Positions 7,064 to 15,337 of a DNA stretch of 64,000 bases are shown here, one piece after another. The notes under the pieces were generated by a model. The model had not been told where the DNA came from, made no database searches, and saw only the letters and a list, made by a program, of their open reading frames with translations. Origin of the DNA: Ancylobacter polymorphus (GTDB lineage: Bacteria; Pseudomonadota; Alphaproteobacteria; Rhizobiales; Xanthobacteraceae); assembly GCF_030813495.1 (NCBI RefSeq), contig NZ_JAUSUI010000005.1:62001-126000 (forward strand), written 5' to 3'. Both the position numbers and the translations under genes were made by a program. How positions within the stretch are numbered: position 1 is the stretch's first letter; each line of letters opens with the position of its first letter.

Positions 7064-9557
7064 ACCCGTCCCCCCGGCGAACCGCCCGCCCCTGCTCATC
7101 GTCTCGGTCGCGTCAGGCTATGGCGGCGCCGAGCGCACCATCGAGACGCTGCTGCCGCCGCTGCTCGCGCAGCGCCGGGTCGAGGTGTTCGCCAGCAATC
7201 CGCTGCATCTGGAACGGCTTCAACGCATCTCTCATCCGCGCCTCGGCCTGCATGAGGTGGATGCCACGCAGGGCGACTTCGCCGCCATTGCCGCCCGCCG
7301 GCTGGTGAAGCGCGTTCTGGCGCTGCGCCCTTCCGCCCTCCTGACCAACACGATCGATTCGCTGCGCATCCTCGCGCTGGCAACAAAATGGCTGCCGGGG
7401 CTCGACGCCATCGCCTGCGTCGCCGCGCATGATTTCCTCTGGTTCGACCGCGCGGCGCTGCTGCCGCAAGTGCCCCGCGCGACGCTGGTGGTACCAGACC
7501 GTTCGGTGCTGGAAAGGCCGGATTATCTCGCCGACTATGTCTGGCCGCACGGCCCGATGCGGGCGGTTGTGATTCCCAACCCGGTCGACATCCCCGAAGC
7601 GCCAGCGGCCGAGCCGGCCGAGGACGCGCCCTTCCTGCACCTCGCGACGCTGAACGGCTTCAAGGGCCATGCCGCGCTGGTCGCCGCCGCCGCCGTGCTG
7701 AAAGTGCGCTGCCCCGGCCTGCGCATCGTCTCGGCCGGGCATCGGCCGATTCCCGCGCTGGAGCGTGAGCTGCGGGAACGGATGGCGGCGGTCGACATTG
7801 CCGGCACGCTGGACCTGCAGGACCATGTGCCCGACCCGTCGGCGCTGCTGCGCCAGGCCCGCGCCGTGCTCGTCACCTCCCTTTCCGAGCATGGCGGCCC
7901 GGAGACCTTCAGCCGCGCCATCATCGAGGCGTGGGCGCAGGGGCGCCCGGTCATCGCCTTCGCCTGCGGCGCGCCGGCGCAGCTGATCCGGCACGAGGTC
8001 GACGGCCTGCTCGTCGATGAAGGCGATGTCGAGGGGCTGGCCGGCGCCGTGGAGCGGCTGCACCGCGATCCCGCCCTCGCCGACCGTCTCGGCCGCAACG
8101 GGCGCGAACGCGCCGCGCGCGACTTCGCCACGCCGCAGGTTCTGGCGCAATGGACGGCGGTTCTCGACGGGCGCTGGTGCGTACGCCGCCTCGCCCCGCC
8201 CGCCGGCGCGGGCCGCGGCGGCCCGGCGCTGCTGCTGGATGTCTCGCTGACGCTGGAAAACGGCTGGAACTCCCCGGTCGGCATGTCGCGGGTGGAACGG
8301 CACACGGCCGACCACGTCGCGACGCAGCCGGTCCGGGTGCAGCTGGTGCGGCGCAGCCCGGAACAGGGCGGCTACCGCCGGCTCAGCGGGCAGGAGCTGG
8401 AATTTCTCGCCGGCACGCCGGACGGCATGGGCCGGATCGCCGATGCCGAGCTGGCGGCGGGAGCGCTGCCGCCGCCGCCCCGCGCCCGGCCGCCGGGGCC
8501 GGTGACGCGGGCGCTCGCCTCGCTTCAGCTTACCGACCCGCGCCTGCGCCGGCTGATAACGCACCGGCTGGTGCCGCGGCGGCTGATCCGCAAGCTGGAG
8601 GGCCGCCTGACGGCGAAGCCGCGCCGCGCGCCGCGGCCTGCCCCGCCCTTCGCGCCGGCGGCGGGCGATGTGCTGCTGAGCGTTTCCAACCCGTGGGACT
8701 ATCTGGCCCCCTCCGTCTTCACCGCGCTGCGGGCGCAGGGCGTGCGGCTGGTACTGGCCGTGCACGACCTTATGGTGTGGGAAACCCCGCAATGGACCGC
8801 CGGCCGCGACCCGCGCCGCTACTGCGCCGACATGCTCGGCACGCTGGCGCAGGCAGACGCGCTCGTCGCGGTTTCCCAGCACACGGCGCGGCAGGTGGAG
8901 CGGGCGCTGGCGGAACAGGGCTGCGCCCTTCCCCCTTTGCGCGTCGCCGCGCCGGGCGGCCTCGTCACGGCGGGCGCCCTCGCCGGCGGGCCGCCGCCGG
9001 GGCTGCCGAAGGACCGCCCCTTTGTCCTCTACTGCTCGACCATCGAGATCCGCAAGAATCACATACTGCTGCTGAATCTGTGGGAACAGCTGCGCGCGCT
9101 TTTGCCGCCGGAGCGCCTGCCGGTGCTGGTTCTGGCTGGCCGCTGGGGCTGGGGCGCCGACGCGGTACGGCTGGCGGTGGAGCGCAACTGGCGGCTCGCG
9201 CCGCATGTGCGGGTGGTGCCGGCGCTGCGCGACGAACAGCTGCGCTGGCTCTACCGCCATGCCCGTTTCACCGTCTTCCCCTCCTTCACCGAGGGGTTCG
9301 GCCTGCCGGTGGCGGAAAGCCTCGCCCTCGGCACGCCGGTGCTGGTTTCCGCCCACCCCGCTCTGATCGAAGCCTCGGCCGGGCTGATGCCGGCGCTCGA
9401 TCCCGGCGATCTGCCGGCCTGGCGCGCGGCGGTCATCCGCCTGTGCCTCGACGACACATATCTGGCACAGTTGCGGGCGAAAGCGGTGCAGTACCCCCCC
9501 GCGCCCGCAGATCTTCTGCCCCGGGCGCTCCTTCAAGCCGCCTACGTGGCACCATGA
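7056..9557 (+). CDS. double-domain glycosyltransferase (two GT4-like GT-B modules)
   Basis: An 833-residue protein with two complete GT4-like modules. Module 1 (about 10-375) has GYGGAERTIE near the start and an E-x7-E motif at E283/E291 (SEHGGPETFSRAIIEAW). Module 2 (about 390-833) has its own E746/E754 motif in SFTEGFGLPVAESLALGTPV, preceded by STIEIRKNHILLL. A Pro/Arg-rich linker lies at about 470-535. Two modules in one chain imply two successive or alternating sugar additions, as in other polysaccharide-building fusion enzymes. The ATG at 7056 overlaps the upstream stop, and the stop at 9557 overlaps the next ATG. Module specificities cannot be deduced. Confidence 0.87.
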   Translation: MPEPVPPANRPPLLIVSVASGYGGAERTIETLLPPLLAQRRVEVFASNPLHLERLQRISHPRLGLHEVDATQGDFAAIAARRLVKRVLALRPSALLTNTIDSLRILALATKWLPGLDAIACVAAHDFLWFDRAALLPQVPRATLVVPDRSVLERPDYLADYVWPHGPMRAVVIPNPVDIPEAPAAEPAEDAPFLHLATLNGFKGHAALVAAAAVLKVRCPGLRIVSAGHRPIPALERELRERMAAVDIAGTLDLQDHVPDPSALLRQARAVLVTSLSEHGGPETFSRAIIEAWAQGRPVIAFACGAPAQLIRHEVDGLLVDEGDVEGLAGAVERLHRDPALADRLGRNGRERAARDFATPQVLAQWTAVLDGRWCVRRLAPPAGAGRGGPALLLDVSLTLENGWNSPVGMSRVERHTADHVATQPVRVQLVRRSPEQGGYRRLSGQELEFLAGTPDGMGRIADAELAAGALPPPPRARPPGPVTRALASLQLTDPRLRRLITHRLVPRRLIRKLEGRLTAKPRRAPRPAPPFAPAAGDVLLSVSNPWDYLAPSVFTALRAQGVRLVLAVHDLMVWETPQWTAGRDPRRYCADMLGTLAQADALVAVSQHTARQVERALAEQGCALPPLRVAAPGGLVTAGALAGGPPPGLPKDRPFVLYCSTIEIRKNHILLLNLWEQLRALLPPERLPVLVLAGRWGWGADAVRLAVERNWRLAPHVRVVPALRDEQLRWLYRHARFTVFPSFTEGFGLPVAESLALGTPVLVSAHPALIEASAGLMPALDPGDLPAWRAAVIRLCLDDTYLAQLRAKAVQYPPAPADLLPRALLQAAYVAP

Positions 9558-11089
9558 TGAACGTCCCCCCGCCCCAGATGCCGCCCCCGCTGGGGCCGCA
9601 GGCGCTGCGGGCCGCGCTTCGGCATTTTCAGGACCGGCTGCAGGCGCAGGAGGCGCAGTTCGCCCGCCTGCAGCGCCAGATCAGGCAGCAGGCGGCCGAG
9701 CTGGCCGAGTGCCGTGAGGCGCTGCAGCGTTCAACGGAGGGAAAAGCCCGCCTGTCCGACACGCCGGCGCTGCGCCACATGGCCCGCGCGCTGCGGGGTC
9801 TGCTGCCACGCCGCTGGCGCGAGATACTCGCCCGCGCGCCCTTCACCGCCGCCTCGGAGGGCGCGCCGGACTATCGCGTGCGCCTGCGCGCCCTGCGCGC
9901 CTCCGGCCAGCTGGCGCGCACGCGCCGCGTGGCGCTGGTCGCCCCGGCAAGCCTGCGCCGCGCGGCGACGGCGGCGGCGCATATTATCGAGGCGATGGGG
10001 CTGCGCTGCACCGTGCACAGCATCATGCCCACCGCCTTCACCGACGACCTTTATCTGGTGCTCAGCCCGCGCGCTTTCGCGCAGCTTCCGCCGCCGGACC
10101 GGCGCATTCTCTGGCTGGTGGAGTCCGGCGAACTGGCGGGGGAATGGAACGCCTCGCTTCACGCGCGGCTCGACGGTTCGCTCGCCGTGTTCGAGGCGCT
10201 GCAGCCGCGCATCGCCGAACTTCAGGCGCACGGGCTGGTGCTGCACCAGATTTTCCACGTGCCGCTGACGCCCTTCACCGCCCCCGACCCGGTGCGGCCG
10301 GACCGCTCGCCGCTCGGCCTGCCGCATATGCTGGCGCGGGCGCTGCATGGCTGCGGCGTGGTGGACGACGCCACCTTCGAGGCCGCCACCGCGCAGACCC
10401 GGCTCGACGCCCCGGCGCTTGTGCTCTGCCTGCCGGAGGCGCCGGAACGCTTCGCCCTCGCCCGCGAGAGCGAGCGCCACGGCGCCCTGCTGTTTCCCGG
10501 CCTGCGCCATGTCGATGGCTGGAAGGGCACCGCACTCAGCTACCGCTATCTCGCGCGCCGCACGCTGGCGGCCAGGCGCGAGCGGCTGGTGATCTGGGAG
10601 GACGATGCGCGGCTTCCCGCCGATTTCGACACCCGCCTCCCCGCCCTGCTGGCGCGGCTGCAGGCGCAGGCCGGCGACTGGGACGTGTTTTCCGGCCTGA
10701 TCACCGATCTCTCACCGCAAGGCGAGGTGAAGGCGGTGCACGCCGATGGCGCGAACCTGCTCATCGAGCTCGACACGGTCGTCGGCATGGTGTTCGGCGT
10801 CTACGGCCCCAAGGCGCTGAACGCGCTCGCCGGCTACCGCCTGGAGGGCGAGGACGTGATGAGGGACACGATCGACCGCTATCTCGAAACGCTGGAACTG
10901 CGCTGCTGGACCGTGTTTCCGCCGCTGGTCGGCCATGCCGACCATGTGTCATCCACGCTCTGGGACCCGACGGGAAGCCGTTTCCTCAGCAATGAGTGGC
11001 TCAACCCGATGATCGACGGCAGCCAGTTCCGCCTGCTGGAGAAGATCGCCGAACGGCTGGAGGGCGCCTCTCGCCCGCCGTCGCCATAG
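9554..11089 (+). CDS. GT25-like glycosyltransferase with N-terminal coiled coil
   Basis: About 511 residues. Residues 22-62 form a Gln/Glu/Arg-rich predicted coiled coil; the middle (about 125-245) looks like a Rossmann-type lobe (RRVALVAPASLRRA) without a recognised catalytic motif. The C-terminal half resembles family GT25 LPS glycosyltransferases: a cluster CLPEAPERFALA, a GTALSYRYLARRTLA helix, then LVIWEDDARLP with the acidic triplet E349-D350-D351. Overlaps the preceding gene as ATGA and ends the operon. The two-part architecture suggests a fusion of a poorly conserved transferase lobe and a GT25 module; the GT25 assignment is from motif only. Confidence 0.72.
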   Translation: MMNVPPPQMPPPLGPQALRAALRHFQDRLQAQEAQFARLQRQIRQQAAELAECREALQRSTEGKARLSDTPALRHMARALRGLLPRRWREILARAPFTAASEGAPDYRVRLRALRASGQLARTRRVALVAPASLRRAATAAAHIIEAMGLRCTVHSIMPTAFTDDLYLVLSPRAFAQLPPPDRRILWLVESGELAGEWNASLHARLDGSLAVFEALQPRIAELQAHGLVLHQIFHVPLTPFTAPDPVRPDRSPLGLPHMLARALHGCGVVDDATFEAATAQTRLDAPALVLCLPEAPERFALARESERHGALLFPGLRHVDGWKGTALSYRYLARRTLAARRERLVIWEDDARLPADFDTRLPALLARLQAQAGDWDVFSGLITDLSPQGEVKAVHADGANLLIELDTVVGMVFGVYGPKALNALAGYRLEGEDVMRDTIDRYLETLELRCWTVFPPLVGHADHVSSTLWDPTGSRFLSNEWLNPMIDGSQFRLLEKIAERLEGASRPPSP

Positions 11090-11117
11090 GCGCGGCCGGC
11101 GCCCGCTCCCCGGACCG

Positions 11118-11155
11118 GAGCCGTTCCGGTGACTTCACCGTCACCGGCACGGCTC
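11118..11155 (+). terminator. strong hairpin after glycosyltransferase operon
   Basis: 16-bp arms (11118-11133 and 11140-11155) with one mismatch around a 6-base loop, 28 bp after the last glycosyltransferase gene. Only a weak pyrimidine run follows, so termination may be Rho-assisted. It sits between convergent genes and could serve both strands. Confidence 0.6.
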
Positions 11156-11216
11156 TAACTCTCTGATTATACGCAACTCCTATCGCAAGACCGCTATGCA
11201 CTTTTGCGGGAATTGC

Positions 11217-12044
11217 TCAGGCGATCCCCACCGCGCGGACGGTGGGTTCCTCGTCCGCCACCTCCTCCACCGGCGCGATCGACACCGCCATGTCGGTCAT
11301 GACAGCATTGCCGTACATCGTGGCGAAGGCGGCATCCGCCGCGTCGCGCCCGACGCCGATGCGCACCAGCCCCTGCAAGGCCGCCTTGCGGGTGGGGTCG
11401 AACAGATACCAGGCGCCGTCGAGATAGCATTCGAACACCGCGTGGAAATCCGGCGGGTCGAGCTGCCAGGCATAGGAACTGGCAAAGCGGGCCGGGATGG
11501 AGAGCGCGCGGCAGAAGGCAATGCCGAGATGGGCGAAGTCGCGGCACACGCCGGCGCGCTGCACCATCGTGTCATAGGCCGAGGTCTCGGAATTCGAGCT
11601 GCCGCTGAGATAATCGACATTCTCGTAAATCCAGTTGCAGATCGCCGTCACCCGCTGGTGCCCCGGCGGAAGGGCGCCGAATTCGCGATAGGCGAAGCGG
11701 GCCAGCCGGTCGGACTGGCAGTAGCGGCTGGGATTGAGGAAGGGCGTCACCTCCAGCGGCAGTTCCGCCACCGGCGTTTCACTGAGGCTGGCGGGGTCGG
11801 CATCGTACATGGAGAGGTCGATGGTCGCGGCATAGTCGACCTCGAACGTGCCGGGCTCGACCACCACCCGCACCAGCCGCGTGCCGCCGTCGAGTTCGTG
11901 CCGGTCGACAGCGACGGCGGGGGTGAGGTTCAGCCGCTCGGTGAGGATCTTCTGGTTGCGCAGCGCCGCCGCCTCGATGTTGAGGAGAAAGACGGTGGTG
12001 TCGCGTACCTCATAGGCGAGCCGGGAGGCGACGTTGAATTTCAT
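11217..12044 (-). CDS. transglutaminase-like cysteine protease
   Basis: About 275 residues, cytoplasmic, no signal peptide. It has a bacterial transglutaminase-like N-terminal beta domain (1-100) and a transglutaminase core with the papain-like triad: C167 in RAGVCRDFAH, H201 in DFHAVFE, D216 in LFDPTRKA. These proteins are usually peptidases or amidases rather than cross-linkers; no partner gene is nearby to fix the substrate. The start MKFNV is chosen because the upstream extension is low-complexity Arg/Pro. Downstream it converges on the glycosyltransferase operon. Confidence 0.88.
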   Translation of the reverse strand: MKFNVASRLAYEVRDTTVFLLNIEAAALRNQKILTERLNLTPAVAVDRHELDGGTRLVRVVVEPGTFEVDYAATIDLSMYDADPASLSETPVAELPLEVTPFLNPSRYCQSDRLARFAYREFGALPPGHQRVTAICNWIYENVDYLSGSSNSETSAYDTMVQRAGVCRDFAHLGIAFCRALSIPARFASSYAWQLDPPDFHAVFECYLDGAWYLFDPTRKAALQGLVRIGVGRDAADAAFATMYGNAVMTDMAVSIAPVEEVADEEPTVRAVGIA

Positions 12045-12145
12045 GGGGGCGGTTCCGGTGGAAGGACGTGCCCCTATGACGCGCGCCGCGCGGTTCGGTT
12101 CCCTTGGATACCGCAGGATTCGCACGGGCCCCGCTTGGGGCCGGT

Positions 12146-12239
12146 GTCATCCCGGCAGGACCGCAGGCCCTGTCCGGGATCGTGGCGGTGTTGCGGTCGA
12201 CGATCCCGGCTCGAAGCCTGCGGCTGCGACCGGGATGAC
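12146..12239. repeat. REP-like nested palindrome
   Basis: A 94-bp intergenic element between two leftward genes. Outer arms GTCATCCCGG (12146-12155) and CCGGGATGAC (12230-12239) are perfect complements, and an inner pair CCGGGATCGT (12174-12183) and ACGATCCCGG (12200-12209) gives two tandem hairpins in mirror order. This resembles repetitive extragenic palindromes with a GTCATCCCGG core found in Rhizobiales genomes (established knowledge). No second copy was seen in the window. Confidence 0.65.
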
Positions 12240-12271
12240 GGCGCACCCCATGACAGCCGGCGGCAAGGGCC

Positions 12272-14356
12272 TCACACCCTCCCGATCCGCACCCTATTGT
12301 CGTGCAGCGCCGCGCCGCCGACGGGGGCGACGGGGTCGGCGCCGGTGAGGCTGTTGATGCCGCGCCCGCCCTCATGCGCGCGGTTCGGCCAGATCGATTC
12401 CGCCACCACCACGCCGCGCCGCAGCCCGTCGAACAGGCGGGCATGCAGCAGCACCGCGCCGCGCGCGCTGGCGACGGTCAGGAGATCGCCCTCCCCGATG
12501 CCCAGCCCGGCGGCGTCCTCCGGATGGATCAGCAGTTCCGGCCGCTTCTCGCGGGCAATGGAGCCCTCGGTCTCGGTGAAGCTGGAATTGAGGAAGGAGC
12601 GCGCCGGCGCGGTGACGAGGCGGAACGGGTAGTCTTCATTCGCCTCCTCCGTCACCGCCCAATGGTCCGGCCATTCCGGCATGTCGCGATAGGGCCCGAA
12701 CTTGCCCGGCGAGGCATAGCGCGAATGCGCCCAGTCCGGCTTCAGCCGGAACTTGCCGTCCGGCCAGTTGAAGCCCTTCACATAATGCGCGGTGTCGAAA
12801 TCCGGCTGCACGTCGAGGAAGCGCTTTTCCTCCAGCTCGTCCACCGTGCCGCGCCCCTTGGCCTGCAGCAGCCAGTCGACATGCGCGCGCGGGCTCATCT
12901 CGAAACCGGGATGCGACGCGCCGAGCCGTTGCGCCAGCGCCACGATCACCTCGTGATTGCTGCGGCACTCGCCCGGCGGCTCCACCAGCTTGGGGCCGAG
13001 GATGACATATTGATTGCCGCCGCCCTGATAGAGGTCGTCATGCTCGGTGAACATGGTCGCCGGCAGCACGATGTCGGCCATGGCGGCCGTCTCGGTCATG
13101 AACTGCTCATGCACGGCGACGAACAGGTCGTCGCGGGCGAATCCGCGCCGCACCGTCTCCTGGTCGGGCGCGATGGCGACCGGATTGGTGTTCTGGATCA
13201 ACATGGCGGTGACAGGCGGTCCGCCGAGCAGCGCCTCGGCATCGCCGGTGAGGATGGCGCCGATGCGCGACTGGTCGAGTTCGCGCGCCGTGATGGGGAT
13301 GTCGAGCCCCTCCACCATGGTCTTGTTCCAGGCATAGATGGCGCTGTTGGAGTGGAACACCCCGCCGCCCTCATGCTGCCAGGCGCCGGTTAGGGTGGCG
13401 ATGCAGCTCACCGCATGCATCGCCACCGCGCCATTGCGCGAGCGGGTGAAGCCGTAGCCGGCGCGGATGAAGGTCTTCTTGGTGCGGCCGATGGCGTGGG
13501 CGAAGGCTGTGATCTCCTCCGCCGGCAGGCCGGTGAGGTCAGCCGCCCATTCCGGCGTGCGGGTGGCGAGATGCGCTTCCAGCCCGGCCGGGTCGTCGGC
13601 GAAGTGGGCGAGATAGGCGCGGTCGGCCAGCCCGTCGCGGAACAGCACATGCATCACCGCGCAGGCCAGCGCGCCATCCGTGCCGGGGCGGATGAGGATC
13701 GGGATGTCCGCCTGCTCCATGGTGGGCGAGCGATAGACATCGACCACCGCGATCTTCGCCCCCCGTTCCTTGCGGGCGCGGATGGCGTGGGTCATCACAT
13801 TGATCTGGGTGGAGACCGGATTGGTGCCCCAGATCACCACGAAATCGCTCTTCGCCATTTCGCGCGGGTCCGGCCCGGCGAGCTTGCCGGTGCCGGCGAG
13901 GAAGCCGCTCCAGGCCGGATTGACGCAGATGGTGGAGAAGAAGCGCGAATAGCCCTTGGCGCGGGTGAGGCGGTTGATGCCGTCGCGCATCACCAGCCCC
14001 ATCGTGCCGGCATAGTAATAGGGCCACACCGTCTCCGGCCCGTGCGCCTGTTCCGCCGCACGGAAGCGGTGAGCGATCTCGTCCAGCGCCTCGTCCCAGG
14101 CGATCGGGGCGAAGCGCCCCTCCCCCTTCGCCCCCATGCGGCGCAGAGGCTGTGTCAGCCGGTCCGGGTGGTTGGCCCGCTCGGCATAGCGCGCGACCTT
14201 GGCGCAGATGACGCCGGCGGTGAAGCTGTTGCCGCGCGAGCCGCGCACGCGGCCGATGCGGCCGTCCTCCACCTCGATCTCCAGCGCGCAGGTGGAGGGG
14301 CAGTCATGCGGACAGGCGGAATAACCGGTTCGGACAGGCGAGATGTGCTGATTCAT
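12272..14356 (-). CDS. molybdopterin-dependent oxidoreductase (DMSO reductase superfamily)
   Basis: 694 residues, cytoplasmic (no Tat signal). The N-terminus binds one 4Fe-4S cluster: C15-x3-C19-x3-C23 then C51, with CPHDCPSTC and VICAKVARY. Molybdopterin-binding regions follow (IWGTNPVSTQINVMTHA, AMLIQNTNPVAI) and a C-terminal dinucleotide-binding domain (about 570-694). The closest families are formate-dehydrogenase-like or thiosulfate/DMSO-type enzymes, but no small subunit, membrane anchor or cofactor-insertion chaperone is adjacent, so substrate and redox partner are unknown. Its only plausible start lies 4 bp from an intrinsic terminator, so its ribosome-binding site (GGAG) is inside the terminator stem. 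Confidence 0.88.
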   Translation of the reverse strand: MNQHISPVRTGYSACPHDCPSTCALEIEVEDGRIGRVRGSRGNSFTAGVICAKVARYAERANHPDRLTQPLRRMGAKGEGRFAPIAWDEALDEIAHRFRAAEQAHGPETVWPYYYAGTMGLVMRDGINRLTRAKGYSRFFSTICVNPAWSGFLAGTGKLAGPDPREMAKSDFVVIWGTNPVSTQINVMTHAIRARKERGAKIAVVDVYRSPTMEQADIPILIRPGTDGALACAVMHVLFRDGLADRAYLAHFADDPAGLEAHLATRTPEWAADLTGLPAEEITAFAHAIGRTKKTFIRAGYGFTRSRNGAVAMHAVSCIATLTGAWQHEGGGVFHSNSAIYAWNKTMVEGLDIPITARELDQSRIGAILTGDAEALLGGPPVTAMLIQNTNPVAIAPDQETVRRGFARDDLFVAVHEQFMTETAAMADIVLPATMFTEHDDLYQGGGNQYVILGPKLVEPPGECRSNHEVIVALAQRLGASHPGFEMSPRAHVDWLLQAKGRGTVDELEEKRFLDVQPDFDTAHYVKGFNWPDGKFRLKPDWAHSRYASPGKFGPYRDMPEWPDHWAVTEEANEDYPFRLVTAPARSFLNSSFTETEGSIAREKRPELLIHPEDAAGLGIGEGDLLTVASARGAVLLHARLFDGLRRGVVVAESIWPNRAHEGGRGINSLTGADPVAPVGGAALHDNRVRIGRV

Positions 14357-14360
14357 GAAA

Positions 14361-14394
14361 AAGGCGCTCCGCTTTTATCCTAGCGGAGCGCCTT
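14361..14394 (-). terminator. intrinsic terminator of terC copy 1, bidirectional form
   Basis: Perfect 12-bp stem (14361-14372 with 14383-14394) and a 10-base AT-rich loop. On the minus strand it is followed by TTTTTC, fitting a terminator of the terC gene ending at 14433; the plus strand also has a T run (GGTTTTT). The hairpin stem carries the GGAG that would be the ribosome-binding site for the next leftward gene. Confidence 0.85.
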
Positions 14395-14432
14395 CGGTTT
14401 TTACACCTGTGCGATCGGTGCTGCGATCAGGC

Positions 14433-15176
14433 TCAGTGCGCGGTCGCCTCGCGGCGGCGGCTCTTGACGATCCAGCCGAACGAGACAACGAAGACCGCGC
14501 CGACCACGGCCGCGAGATAATGCGGCACGGCGGAGGCCTTCAGCCCGACCGGGTCCTCGGGATCGGCGATCACCTCGACCAGCCACGGAGCCCAGCCCTG
14601 CATCGCCTCCAGCACCACCTTGTCGCCCACCAGCATCTCGCCGGCGATCCAGCCGAGCAGCGCGGCGCCGAACCAGATCAGGATGGGGAAGCGGGAGATC
14701 AGCTTCAGGATCAGCTGCGAGCCGAAGATGATCAGCGGGATGGTGAGCAGCAGGCCGAAGATGAACAGCTCGGCATGGCCGCGCGCTGCGGCGGCGATCG
14801 CCACCACATTGTCGAGGCTCATCACCGCGTCAGCGATGGCGATGGTGCGTACCGCCTTCCACAGGCTGTCGGCGCTCTCCACATGGTGGCCGTCGCCGCC
14901 CTCGTCGAGCACCAGCTTGATGGCGATCCAGAACAGCAGCACGCCGCCCACCACCTTCAGGAACGGCACGCCGAGCATATACGACACCACGAGGGCGAAG
15001 ATGATGCGCAGGCCCACCGCCGCACCGGCGCCGAGCAGGATGCCCCATTTGCGCTGCTTTTCCGGCAGCGAACGGCAGGCGAGCGCGATCACCACCGCGT
15101 TGTCGCCGGAGAGCAGCAGGTCGATCCAGATGATCTGGAGCAAGGCCACCCAGAAGATCGGGCTTGAGAAATCCAT
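14433..15176 (-). CDS. TerC-family integral membrane protein (copy 1)
   Basis: About 247 residues with seven or so predicted transmembrane helices. It shows the paired TerC signatures LLSGDNAVVIALACRSLP near the N-terminus and AVMSLDNVVAIAAAA in the middle; their acidic residues are thought to coordinate metal during transport. TerC/Alx proteins act in manganese or calcium export and in metal supply to exported proteins. I start at the second of two adjacent ATGs, five bases after AGAGAGG; the first ATG (15179) is possible. It is monocistronic, flanked by its own promoter palindrome and terminators, and is a paralogue of the gene at 15338-16042. Confidence 0.88.
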   Translation of the reverse strand: MDFSSPIFWVALLQIIWIDLLLSGDNAVVIALACRSLPEKQRKWGILLGAGAAVGLRIIFALVVSYMLGVPFLKVVGGVLLFWIAIKLVLDEGGDGHHVESADSLWKAVRTIAIADAVMSLDNVVAIAAAARGHAELFIFGLLLTIPLIIFGSQLILKLISRFPILIWFGAALLGWIAGEMLVGDKVVLEAMQGWAPWLVEVIADPEDPVGLKASAVPHYLAAVVGAVFVVSFGWIVKSRRREATAH

Positions 15177-15231
15177 CATGTCCTCTCTGAGAGTCGGGTC
15201 TTGTTCAGATGTCAGAGGGAATACCCGCCCC

Positions 15232-15265
15232 CTTTCTGGCATACATTATAATTTACGCCAGAAAG
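15232..15265 (-). promoter_or_regulatory. promoter with palindromic operator for terC copy 1
   Basis: 9-bp perfect arms CTTTCTGGC (15232-15240) and GCCAGAAAG (15257-15265) flank a 16-base spacer that contains TATAAT on the minus strand (15245-15250), an ideal -10 box for the terC gene starting about 60 bp downstream. No clear -35 was found, so activity may depend on a regulator bound at the arms. The ATTATAATGTATG block is nearly repeated before the second terC gene. Confidence 0.6.
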
Positions 15266-15283
15266 CACCCCTAAAACGCCCGA

Positions 15284-15311
15284 CGCCCGCGCTCATGTCG
15301 AGTCGCGGGCG
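15284..15311 (-). terminator. terminator of terC copy 2
   Basis: 8-bp stem CGCCCGCG/CGCGGGCG (15284-15291 and 15304-15311), extended by CTC/GAG pairing inside the loop. On the minus strand it lies 26 bp after the stop of the second terC gene and is followed by CGTTTTAG a few bases on. Confidence 0.6.
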
Positions 15312-15337
15312 CCGAGGGGGAGGGAAGCCCCGTCAAA

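Noticed and set aside
7113-9536. Long open frame (about 807 codons) antisense to the dual glycosyltransferase gene
   Set aside because: It mirrors the third-position GC bias of the sense gene, contains low-complexity His/Arg/Gln-rich protein sequence and has no ribosome-binding site or conserved motif.
11118-11155. Hairpin as a possible mobile-element end
   Set aside because: Single copy, no transposase or direct repeats; better explained as a terminator between convergent genes.
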